Origin: Owenia fusiformis
Lineage: Eukaryota > Annelida > Polychaeta > Sabellida > Oweniidae
Reading direction: 5' to 3'
Assembly (NCBI GenBank): GCA_903813345.2
Contig: CAIIXF020000001.1
Location: forward strand, 45,527,885-45,591,884
DNA: 64,000 nt
Positions 54,982-64,000 of this stretch are shown piece by piece. Position numbers and translations under genes: made by a program. Under the pieces are notes generated by a model. That model saw nothing but the letters and a program-made list of their open reading frames with translations. It was not told the DNA's origin and did no database searches. Numbering within the stretch: position 1 is the first letter of the stretch; each line of letters opens with the position of its first letter.

Positions 54982-55481
54982 NNNNNNNNNNNNNNNNNNN
55001 NNNNNNNNNNNNNNNNNNNNNNNNNNNNNNNNNNNNNNNNNNNNNNNNNNNNNNNNNNNNNNNNNNNNNNNNNNNNNNNNNNNNNNNNNNNNNNNNNNNN
55101 NNNNNNNNNNNNNNNNNNNNNNNNNNNNNNNNNNNNNNNNNNNNNNNNNNNNNNNNNNNNNNNNNNNNNNNNNNNNNNNNNNNNNNNNNNNNNNNNNNNN
55201 NNNNNNNNNNNNNNNNNNNNNNNNNNNNNNNNNNNNNNNNNNNNNNNNNNNNNNNNNNNNNNNNNNNNNNNNNNNNNNNNNNNNNNNNNNNNNNNNNNNN
55301 NNNNNNNNNNNNNNNNNNNNNNNNNNNNNNNNNNNNNNNNNNNNNNNNNNNNNNNNNNNNNNNNNNNNNNNNNNNNNNNNNNNNNNNNNNNNNNNNNNNN
55401 NNNNNNNNNNNNNNNNNNNNNNNNNNNNNNNNNNNNNNNNNNNNNNNNNNNNNNNNNNNNNNNNNNNNNNNNNNNNNNNNN
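54982..55481. other. assembly gap, 500 N
   Basis: A run of exactly 500 N, the usual placeholder for a gap of unknown size. Open frames crossing it are artefacts. The right flank is inside a copy of the TACACTCCCCTCC element, so a repeat probably caused the break. Confidence 1.
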
Positions 55482-55864
55482 CCTATAACTTTGTTGAACC
55501 TGAAGAAACATATCAATTTTTTGTAAGCAAATTCAATTGCCTGCCTAACTCGTATTTTTTGCAAGTACTCGGAGTGATAGATATTCTGTCATATGACTTG
55601 CGGCAAACCTACCCTTTCCCATTGGTTAACATGGGAATGTCGATTTTCAAGAATTCATCAAATTTATCATCAATTTTCGACTTATTGTAATTGGGGAAAA
55701 TTGAGAAAATTTGGAGATATTCGAAATAAAGTCAAATTACGTTTCCACCAATAGTATAAGTATTATCATCGTAGGTTAAGTAAATAAAAATTCAAAGGTA
55801 AAGAGGCTTTAACACGTAGTTCAATGGGGGAGCTAAGGTTGCCAAACTTATGGAGGGAAGTGTA
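55482..55864. mobile_element. element of the TACACTCCCCTCC family, copy C (left part in gap)
   Basis: CTATAACTTTGTTGAACCTG and the following bases match 48760-48900 in copy B. The right end AAGAGGCTTTAACACGTAGT..CCAAACTTATGGAGGGAAGT matches copies A and B. The left end is hidden by the gap. Confidence 0.65.
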
Positions 55865-57735
55865 CATACGTTGTAGTCTTTAAATCAAAAATGACTGATT
55901 TTAGGACCCCCGATGGATGGAATATCTTCAGTGTATTACATGAAAGGGCTTCGAAACGACCATGTTTGTTGAGACTCATCAACTCTAGTATGTGTATCTG
56001 TGTAGCTGATTCGATCCTCATCGTTTCTGCCAAAATATTGAACTGGGTCAAATCGAAAGTAGCCTTGGACTAGGATGGAAATCTTTTCTTCATCCTAGCC
56101 TTATAGGTAGAATCATGGGTTTGTAAATGGAATTGAAGAAATCGTTTACGATGAATTGCATGCTTTCATTAAGATTAAATGTCATCATCTCAAGTAATTT
56201 ATCAGGGAAATTAAGTATGGTTGGCAGAAATTGCTAAAAATAGTGTGAAAATATAGATTGTATCTGTAGATAAAAATCCATCGCGTCATTTTACGATTTA
56301 TTGTAACCATGGTCCAGTAGGAGAATCCGTAGAAAGGAAGGAAACCCGAGGGAGGATCTGGAAACTAATCCACAACGAAAGTGTGAAAATAATGAAACAG
56401 AAAAGGGGACCAAATACTTTTTTACGTCTGTATGGACTTGTGTGCTTTAGCTGTGTAGTGATCTGTTATGGAGGATTAAGCAAATACGAATGACCTAGCG
56501 ATTAGTCATAACTGAAGGTTAATTACAATGTAACTTCGGAGGAATAACTAAATTGACGATCTTTGTCAGATGGCTCATCAATCATGCATGTAATTAAAGA
56601 TCCATTTTAACAATGCTGTGTTTATACCTACAGGCATATACTAACCTAAGTTTTTCAACAAAAAAAGGATCCATAATACCATAAATCATGATATAAATAA
56701 TATGCTTATTAAACAGAAAATGTCGATCGATGATGACTTTTTCATTGCAGTGGACGGATGTGACTTTTTAAGGTTAACTACGAGGGCACAGATAATGATC
56801 ATTCAATTCTCTCTTTAATTAAACGTATGAATATACGAAATAATTTAAAATGAACAAAATGTTGATACGCCGTTCAAGTTGCTCTCAACCTCGTCATACA
56901 CGTGATATTATGAACACCACGTCCCGTTAAATAATTAAAGGTTTCAAATTTGAAAATATATTACCTCGTTACTCATCTGATAATTATAATACTTTAAAGC
57001 ATTTACTTAGTGGTGGATGTTCATTACGTTGATGGTGAAATTGATAAGTTAAAACAATTCTGATCTATTACTAAGCTGATTACCGGTGATAGTGTTCCCA
57101 TTAATGCTCTCATTTAATCATTAATCACATTGAAAGCTTACTGTAATAATCAAGTTGAATCGAACTCAGTCGTATTTATACCATTTAGACTCCTCAAGGC
57201 GTGTCATCTAACTTAATTTAACAGTAATGTGTCTGGGAATACGTGTAAAAGGATTCTGACAGGACAGGTCTAAATGCAAACAACTTTAATGTGTGACTTT
57301 CTGTTATCCTACTAAAAGCAAAAAATTAAAGTGTCCGCGTCACAGTTAAACTGACTGATAAAGTGTCTCCTTAATAATGATGACACATGCATTCTACTAG
57401 CTATAGAACAACGAAAGTGGTGTCAATAAAAACATGTAAACACTTTTCTTAAACATCTTTGTACCATCAGTATACCAACACAAGCTTTGTATATTACGTG
57501 TTGAGCAATACGTTACATCATTTATTCATTTCATTTATTCATCATGAATATTTTACTGTAAACGATTCAATTCCAAGTAAACTCAATTGTCATTAATCAC
57601 AGGCATCGCAGATTTGACTATTTAAGTGTGGTTTTGATTCTGCTGTTCGTGCCCTTGCTCATGCAATTGTATTTTACGTAAAATAAGTAACAAACACATT
57701 CCTCTGTCACGCCTTCGTAGATACTTTATAAAACC
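55865..57735. other. intergenic, nothing recognised
   Basis: AT-rich; no exon, RNA gene or element terminus supported. Confidence 0.4.
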
Positions 57736-58110
57736 CCTTTGGGGTTAAAGTTGCTCCATATAGAAAGGCTGACTCTGCAGCTTACTTGGATAAACCCCGG
57801 GATCAAACATGGAAGATACCTTGGTCTCAATCATGTTTCATGCTAAAAATACACGATCAAGAGACGTTGTCCACTTCTATAAAAGTTGACAATGAAATCA
57901 ATGGCGATCCAGATCAAATCAGTGAATTATGGGCTTGTCATTTTGAATCACTCGGTACGTAACATTCGGTGCCACATTTTTATTGAATGACGCATTCGTT
58001 CTTTGATAACGACGACATATTTAATGATCTAATTTCCGAAACTGAAAACTGAAAAAGCATTGGTTCCTTTCAAACAATAAGTCTTCGTGACATGATCGGG
58101 CATCTGCACT
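57736..58110 (+). pseudogene. decayed non-LTR retrotransposon fragment
   Basis: Short in-frame pieces include IKVDNEINGDPDQISELWAC then HFESLG and, in another frame, FDNDDIFNDLISETEN and ISLRDMIGHL. This matches the connector between endonuclease and reverse transcriptase of many LINEs (D-P..I...W..HFE.L, then F-D-x..). Several stops show decay. The clade cannot be named. Confidence 0.35.
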
Positions 58111-58189
58111 GATGTATTGGCCATAGTTTCCTAAACAATGACTTTAATGCAATTATAAGTCCATATACACAATTCCACAAATGTTCAAA

Positions 58190-58325
58190 ATTGGTATGTA
58201 TTGTATTGTATAAATTGAAATTTTATTGAAATTTTCAGTTTCGTAAACAATAGTATACAATACAACACTGCCATATACAATACAATACAGTTACAATGCA
58301 ATACAATACAATACAATATACATTG
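58190..58325. repeat. TACAA/TTGTA microsatellite
   Basis: TATTGTATTGTATAAATTG near 58197 and repeated ACAATACAATACA pentamers at 58255-58322 in inverse sense form a loose hairpin-like microsatellite. Confidence 0.6.
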
Positions 58326-59717
58326 CATCCTTTTCCAGAATCCATGTCAGACTGCATGCTTTGTTTGGAAAATTGATTTCTTACTCTCAAAATCACATCT
58401 TACAATCATGACATTTGCATCCTCAACCTGTTGATCATTGATTGTTTGCGTTACATTTTTCATATCCGTCTTAAAATAAACCAGCGCGGCATTTTTCGTA
58501 ACAATCGACGAATGACAGATTACAAGTAATCTAAAAGTTGCTATTATTAACTAGTATTGAGAAGATAATGTTCAACATTACAATCTTATGTTTTAGTCCA
58601 TGTTCTAGCAATGCAATTGGTAACGTATACTTTACTATACTAAACGATTTTCTGTGATAATTGAATGAAGTGTTTTGAAACAGCATTGGTATGAAAGAAG
58701 TAGTGACCCGACGATAGAACTACAGAACATCAAGAAAATAATTCAATTGACACAATTCAAGACGAATGTTTGTCAAGACAGATAATTTCAACTACTTTCT
58801 TAATTTGTTTTTGGTCCCAAATCAATATAAAGTCGGATAAAAATCCATTGAACTTTAGTTAGCAACACACATAAGGTATTTCTAATGATTATAAATCGAG
58901 AGAAATAGTTTCTAAATACTGCCTGGGGTATTGAGCCAAAGCGATGTTATCCGGAATATATATACCGAGTATGATTTACTAGAAATATGAATATGGGCCT
59001 ACTAAACTAAATTGTATGAATAATACATTTTTCACTCGATCTTTGCCTCAGATAATTAGTGCAAATGAATAATTGATAGTAGGAAAAGTCAGGTAATCTA
59101 CTAAATCTCAGGTCGGAGAAGACAGAATGGCTTTTCATAATTATCGTATTGGATAAACTCGTGTTCCAAAAAATGTATGTTGCCTTGTCAGAATGTTTAT
59201 TGTGTTACTTGACATATGACATACAGTATGTTACATATGACATTTGACATATGTTACAAATGACATTAAATGACGCATGGTGATAATTCGCACTGGGACT
59301 ACATCAATACATTTTTTACTTTCAAGCAGGTCGCACCTCTGGAGGTGTTAGACAGTTACCACATGGAATACAAAAATGTAGCTCTCAAATAATCTCGCTT
59401 TATCTGCTACAGATGGATATTTAGGAATTTGAATATACGCTTAAATCTGTGTAAAGTGTCCAGGAATGGGATGGATTAATCGCTGACCAAAAAGGTTACC
59501 TCATCACAGAGATATTTGGAGAAATAGTTTGAACATTTTCTGACAAAGAGTTCACACTGTAAAAATATTTATATGGACATGTAGCTAATATGTACTAATA
59601 CCATAAAACTCTCAGCAGGTCAAAATGACTAATACCACTACATATTGATACAGGTAGTACATTGATTTGTAAACATTGAGAAAACTTATCACTGGACCTA
59701 GATGAAATACACTTATA
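58326..59717. other. non-coding; includes the unseen 5' end of the retrotransposon
   Basis: No gene recognised. CATATGACAT-type repeats lie at 59210-59265. The 5' untranslated region of the element whose ORF1 starts at 59718 must begin somewhere here, but its border is not visible. Confidence 0.4.
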
Positions 59718-60974
59718 ATGCCATCAGGTTCGAACAAAAGCAAATCTGACAAAAAGAGACTGAGATCAAAAACATTATCAACCGAGGAACCTCTCAAATT
59801 ACCTGAAACAAAAAAGACCAAGAAGCAGACTAAAAATTTACCCACGATGTCAAACCAAGAGACGCTAGAACCTGAATCTAAAGAAACCTCCCCAAGTTCC
59901 GAAAAGCTGCCCGATGCCTCAAATTCTAATCTATTTATTGAACTCTCAAAAATGAAGACTGAGATACAAAACATGAAGTCAAGCCACACAAAAGAATTGA
60001 ATATTCTAAGAGACACTATTCAATCCCAGGAAGCTGATATTACATCACTTAAATTAGATAACAAGGATTTAAGGGAGAGACTTATATTCGCAGAAGGAAG
60101 AGCCGAAAGATCAGAAAAAGAGTTAGCAGATACTAAAGAAGACGTTATGAACCTGAAAGACCGATCAATGCGGGACAATTTGTTATTCTTTAAAATTCCT
60201 GAAATCAAGAATGAAACAGCAGCTGATACAAGAAGAATACTTAATGAATTCTTAAAAAACGATCTAAAAATCGAAGATGAGATAGCCATTGATAGAGTAC
60301 ACAGGATCGGACCGCAGAAACACGACCTCTATCCGAGAAGTATTGTGGCTAAGTTCAACCCATACAAGGGTAAGGAAATCGTATTAGCCAATGCATGGCG
60401 CCTAAAAGGCACAGGAAAGTTCATAACTGAACAACATCCTAAGCCACAAATTGAAAAACAGCGATTTATGTACGAAACAAAGAAGCAGATTCTACAAGAA
60501 AACCCCGAGGCTAGATGTAACATCTCTAAGGAAAAAATGACGGTGAATGGGAGATTGGTATATCCCCTTAAAACTCCCATATCTAACTCAGACACAGTTC
60601 AGGACGCACTCGATATCAATCTTAAAAATGGCCCAGTGATATCAGGCACTGGAGGATCGTATCAAGTACATCTGGCGAAAGTGAAAACGCTTACTGACGT
60701 GAAACCTGCACTCCTTAAAACATGCTCCGATCCTTATGTTGCCAAAGCTACAAATAACAGCTTCGCATTTGTTATCCAAAATGGAGCCAGGAAATACTAT
60801 GACTTTCAGGATGATGGAGACTCTGGCATGGGACGCACTATTAGGAATACAATCGTCGAACTGGATCTTTCTGACACAATGATCATAATATCTCGATGGG
60901 ACAATGGCCGATATGATCCCGAAAAGTGGAAGCTCGTCTCCAAACTTATCAAAGACAAAATAGGAGATACATAG
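59718..60974 (+). CDS. non-LTR retrotransposon ORF1 with IMPACT/UPF0029-like C-terminal domain
   Basis: 418 residues, intact. Residues 1-70 are Lys/Ser/Pro-rich and basic; 72-148 form a coiled coil; 151-222 resemble the RNA-recognition fold of L1-type ORF1 proteins (NLLFFKIPE and RSIVAKF strands); 235-285 fit the C-terminal RNA-binding part (ITEQHPKPQIEKQR..). Such proteins coat the element RNA as a trimer in a cytoplasmic particle. Residues about 316-415 are extra. KATNNSFAFVI (343-353), DFQDDGDSGMGR (362-373) and MIIISRWDNGRY (388-399) follow the order A-T-H-N..A-Y, D-D-G-E..G..G, V-V-V-x-R-[YW] of the IMPACT/YigZ (UPF0029) family. The fusion is inferred from motifs only. ORF2 follows on the same strand. 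Confidence 0.8.
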   Translation: MPSGSNKSKSDKKRLRSKTLSTEEPLKLPETKKTKKQTKNLPTMSNQETLEPESKETSPSSEKLPDASNSNLFIELSKMKTEIQNMKSSHTKELNILRDTIQSQEADITSLKLDNKDLRERLIFAEGRAERSEKELADTKEDVMNLKDRSMRDNLLFFKIPEIKNETAADTRRILNEFLKNDLKIEDEIAIDRVHRIGPQKHDLYPRSIVAKFNPYKGKEIVLANAWRLKGTGKFITEQHPKPQIEKQRFMYETKKQILQENPEARCNISKEKMTVNGRLVYPLKTPISNSDTVQDALDINLKNGPVISGTGGSYQVHLAKVKTLTDVKPALLKTCSDPYVAKATNNSFAFVIQNGARKYYDFQDDGDSGMGRTIRNTIVELDLSDTMIIISRWDNGRYDPEKWKLVSKLIKDKIGDT

Positions 60975-62069
60975 CCATCTTAATCCTCCAATCTGTAACA
61001 AATGAACCTTAACTGTAAATACTCGATGACCACTTTTACAGTTTATGGAATAATTGAAACTGCAAACAATCTATTTCATCCAGGTGTGATTAAACAGTAA
61101 TTTATATATTTTTCTTTGAACAGTGAGGTTTGCATATATCGAAACTTCTTTAAGGTTTTTACTGCAAGGGAAAAAATTGGAACCTCTCCAAAACTTTTAT
61201 ATTATACCACTTACAAACTTTACTTGAAAACAATCTTTCACAACAGGATTATTTAACTATTTCTCCCTTGCAATCAAAAGCTTGAAGAACCTGCATTTTG
61301 TTCATGCATATTGAATTTGTTTTACTGCTCATTTTCTCTATGTAAACGGGAAGGGGGGGGGGGGGTTACTAACATTTAATTCCATTTTATTTCTCTTTGA
61401 ACTTCGGTCCATAGTTCCAGTCATCCCGATATATAATTTTCTTATAATAATTGCTTGACTGGTGAGACTGGATTGCCCTTGCAATTTGAGCTTTTATGCT
61501 TTTTATGACAAAATATTGTGTTGTGATGAAAGTTTTTTGTATTTGATAATGAATTTGATTACACTCGACTGCCCTTACAAATGGGTTTTCACATTATTTT
61601 ATACCATTTTCTCAGTCCAAGCATCAAGGTTAACTGGATTGCCCTTGCAAATAAGTTGCACTTTGAGTCTTGAATATCATTTCATGGATTATTCCATGGA
61701 ATAATATTATATATATATAATATAATGGAATATATTTTTTGTCTTCTTTCCTCCATACATATTTCTGTATATGCATTTACATATGATCTCTCACAACTAC
61801 ACAGTACTACATGCTTATCCTTATATCTGTAGCATTTGAGTAAGAGATGCTCCAAATAGTGTTATATCTTGTATATATGTTTGCAAGCAAATCACTTGCA
61901 CCCTTTTATTTTTATTTTTATTTGTTACTTTCTATTTCTGAAATGAATTTAGAATCCGTTACAATATTGATGACAATCAAAGCATTGTGTGTCCTGGCTG
62001 GAAGTATTTTATTAAGCATTTCAAAGGAAAAAATGGCTTTTCAACAAATTTTACCATTTGAACTTGACA
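60975..62069 (+). mobile_element. retrotransposon inter-ORF region with repeated GATTGCCCTTGCAA motif
   Basis: About 1.1 kb between ORF1 and ORF2, unusually long for a two-ORF LINE. CTGGATTGCCCTTGCAA-like words occur near 61468, 61567 (GACTGCCCTTACAA) and 61633, with a shorter CTCCCTTGCAATC near 61263. A run of G lies at 61352-61365 and TA repeats near 61708-61725. The frame at 61847-62077 is hydrophobic and overlaps the ORF2 start; it has no recognised domain. Confidence 0.55.
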
Positions 62070-64000
62070 ATGGCTAATTCTCTAAAAGATCTTCCATTTT
62101 ATGAGTGTTCAAATGTTGAATTTATGGACATAACACATGGACTTGACTTTTTTGATAATTTACTTTTCAATCCACTTGATTTTGACAAACACATTGCAAA
62201 TGAAGATCACATTGACAACGTACAAACAGATATGCATAACATCGCTAAAGAGTGTAATTATGTGAATATTGATACATTAAATTCAACAATAAAATGTGAT
62301 TCATTTTCACTACTCCACATGAATATGAGAAGCTTACCAAAAAACAATTGGAAATTTGAAATGCTAAACTCTTTGAGTAAAAATTCCTTCTCTGTGATAG
62401 CCATGTCTGAAACATGGTTAACTCAACACAATGAGAGGTTTTTTTCACTAAATGGATATAATACTGTATTTAATTCGAGAAAACAGTCTAGAGGTGGGGG
62501 AGTTTGCCTACATATTGCAAAACAGTACAAATTTGAGGAAAGGTCAGATCTCAAACTTAATTCTGATAAATGTGAATCAGTGTCCATTGAAATAAAACAA
62601 GATGAAGGAAAAAATATTATTGTAACTGCTGTTTACAAGCCTCCCAATGCTAACTTAAATGATTTTAATAATCTATTTAATATATTCTTAGAAAAAGTGG
62701 CTTCTGAGAACAAAATTTCTTATATCCTTGGAGACTTTAATGTCGATCTTTTTAAAGCAAATGACCATGATCAAACAAATGATTTCTTGTGTAATTTATA
62801 TACAAACAATTATATGCCGTTGATTTATAGGCCCTCAAGAATAACCAGAAACTGTGCTACTTTAATTGATAACATTTTTACCAATGCTCATAATGTTGCT
62901 CAATCTGGTATCATTTTGTATGATATTTCAGATCATTTTCCCATTTATGCTGTTAATAATCATGAGAAGCCCAAAGTTAAAAAACTAAAGATCCAATACA
63001 GACTAATTAATGATGAAACATGTACAAGACTCCAATCAGAGATCTCAAAGATTAATTGGCATGCTATTTATCAATCTCAGTGTGTAAATAATGCTTATAA
63101 TTCTTTTATTGAAACGTTTTCTGAAGCTTATAATAGGTGTCTACCAGTAAAATCAAAAATAGTCAGGACTTTTAATGATAATGAAAAACCCTGGATTACT
63201 CTTGGAATTATTATATCAGCTAGATACAAAAATAAGCTTTATATTAAATACAAAAAAAATCCAACACTGGAAAACAAAGCCATGTATAAAAGGTATAAAA
63301 ATAAATTAACTCATGTAATTCGAAATGCTGAAAAAGCTTATTTCAAAAATAAATTTGAAGCAAATAAAGGCAACATAAAAAAATCCTGGAATTTAATTAA
63401 CACCATCTTAAAGAAAAAGTCTAGTCAATCAAAAATAAATAATACATTTAACCTTAATAATCGACAAACTACAGATGGCGCTGAAATAGCTGAAAACTTT
63501 AATAATTTCTTTAGCTCTATTGGCAATAAACTTGCAAATAAGATTCAAAGCAATGCTGATCCAATGGTAAATTTAAGAAAAATTAATTCAAATGATAAAT
63601 CACTCTTTTTATCTCCTGTAACAGAAACTGATGTTAAGAATCAACTTAAATCTTTGAAACCTTCTGCTGCTTCAATAGACGATATTAAGCCCTCAGTTGT
63701 CAAATTACTAAAAGAATCTTTATCAGCCCCACTTACACAGATTTTTAACCTGTCAATCTCTACTGGAACATTTCCTGATGCATTGAAAATTGCTAGAGTC
63801 ATTCCTATATTTAAAAAAGGTTTAAAAGAAATTTTTAATAACTACAGACCCATTTCTATCTTAAGTGTATTTTCTAAAATGTTGGAAAAAATTGTTCATG
63901 ATAAGGTTACCGTATTTCTTGAAAAATATGAAATTTTATACTTACACCAATATGGCTTTAGGAAAAAACATTCAACATACATGGCCCTTTTAAATTTCAT
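62070..64000 (+). CDS. non-LTR retrotransposon ORF2: endonuclease and start of reverse transcriptase (runs off window)
   Basis: The ATG at 62070 opens a frame that is uninterrupted to the window edge (643 codons). An AP-type endonuclease is clear: LLHMNMRSLPKN (about residues 82-92), MSETWL (112-117), RGGGVCLHI (141-149), YKPPN (189-193), ILGDFNVDL (219-227), LIDNIFTN (265-272) and SDHFPI (287-292). These supply the metal-binding and catalytic Asn, Glu, Asp and His. The reverse transcriptase begins near 63800 with ARVIPIFKKG, NNYRPISILSVFSKMLEKI and YGFRKKHST; its catalytic centre is beyond the window. Motif style fits the CR1/L2/jockey group. The protein nicks target DNA and copies the element RNA. 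No stop or frameshift is seen, so the copy may be young. Confidence 0.9.
   Translation, partial: MANSLKDLPFYECSNVEFMDITHGLDFFDNLLFNPLDFDKHIANEDHIDNVQTDMHNIAKECNYVNIDTLNSTIKCDSFSLLHMNMRSLPKNNWKFEMLNSLSKNSFSVIAMSETWLTQHNERFFSLNGYNTVFNSRKQSRGGGVCLHIAKQYKFEERSDLKLNSDKCESVSIEIKQDEGKNIIVTAVYKPPNANLNDFNNLFNIFLEKVASENKISYILGDFNVDLFKANDHDQTNDFLCNLYTNNYMPLIYRPSRITRNCATLIDNIFTNAHNVAQSGIILYDISDHFPIYAVNNHEKPKVKKLKIQYRLINDETCTRLQSEISKINWHAIYQSQCVNNAYNSFIETFSEAYNRCLPVKSKIVRTFNDNEKPWITLGIIISARYKNKLYIKYKKNPTLENKAMYKRYKNKLTHVIRNAEKAYFKNKFEANKGNIKKSWNLINTILKKKSSQSKINNTFNLNNRQTTDGAEIAENFNNFFSSIGNKLANKIQSNADPMVNLRKINSNDKSLFLSPVTETDVKNQLKSLKPSAASIDDIKPSVVKLLKESLSAPLTQIFNLSISTGTFPDALKIARVIPIFKKGLKEIFNNYRPISILSVFSKMLEKIVHDKVTVFLEKYEILYLHQYGFRKKHSTYMALLNF

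Noticed and set aside
54909-55690. Four long open frames of 187-244 residues
   Set aside because: They consist mainly of unknown residues across the 500-N assembly gap.
59612-61001. Minus-strand open frames opposite ORF1 (four of 88-134 residues)
   Set aside because: They are antisense shadows of the intact ORF1 coding region.
1-64000. CRISPR arrays, bacterial operons, ribosome-binding sites, tRNA or rRNA genes
   Set aside because: Repeat patterns are palindromic or tandem eukaryotic elements, coding DNA is intron-split, and no cloverleaf or rRNA-like segment was recognised by eye.

Overview
The window is AT-rich, intron-rich animal DNA. It holds parts of two spliced host genes, one apparently intact two-ORF retrotransposon, several decayed retroelement relics and a dense population of inverted-repeat DNA elements. 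Nothing in it looks bacterial or viral. A lophotrochozoan host, most likely an annelid, is suggested by two things. One is a secreted coiled-coil plus LDL-receptor-A protein that resembles the linker chains of annelid giant extracellular haemoglobin. The other is an allatotropin/orexin-type neuropeptide receptor. The species itself is an inference.

Layout. Positions 1-20.6 kb are mostly non-coding: TA-flanked mariner-like elements (4.5-6.2 kb), a tandem repeat (8.2-8.9 kb), a truncated L1/Tx1-type LINE on the minus strand (11.0-12.4 kb), several palindromes and a foldback element. From 21.2 to 26.6 kb lie the exons of a rhodopsin-family GPCR, from TM3 to the C-terminus. Its helix-8/tail segment is encoded twice, by two exons (24.08 and 26.47 kb) with the same splice phase and clear mutual similarity, so the gene probably makes two receptor isoforms with different cytoplasmic tails. 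From 27.3 to 36.0 kb there are more foldback elements, a decayed retroelement ORF and a nested pair of inverted-repeat elements.

From 36.5 to 47.2 kb, eight exons join in phase into a protein of about 340 residues: signal peptide, coiled coil, one LDL-A domain split by an intron, then a cysteine-containing C-terminal region. Its first intron carries a 1.85 kb TA-flanked transposon whose core is a large inverted array of GGGGCGAAATGGGAA-like units. A broken copy of exon 5 lies at 50.1 kb. The rest, to 59.7 kb, holds repeats, a 500-base assembly gap (54982-55481), an unassigned broken coding segment and a LINE relic.

From 59.7 kb to the right edge is a non-LTR retrotransposon. ORF1 has a basic N-terminus, a coiled coil, an L1-type RNA-binding region and an unexpected C-terminal domain resembling the IMPACT/YigZ (UPF0029) fold. 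ORF2 has an AP-type endonuclease and the start of a reverse transcriptase, and runs off the window. The ORF1 C-terminal fusion, the receptor's alternative tails and the linker-like gene with its broken exon copy are the most interesting items.
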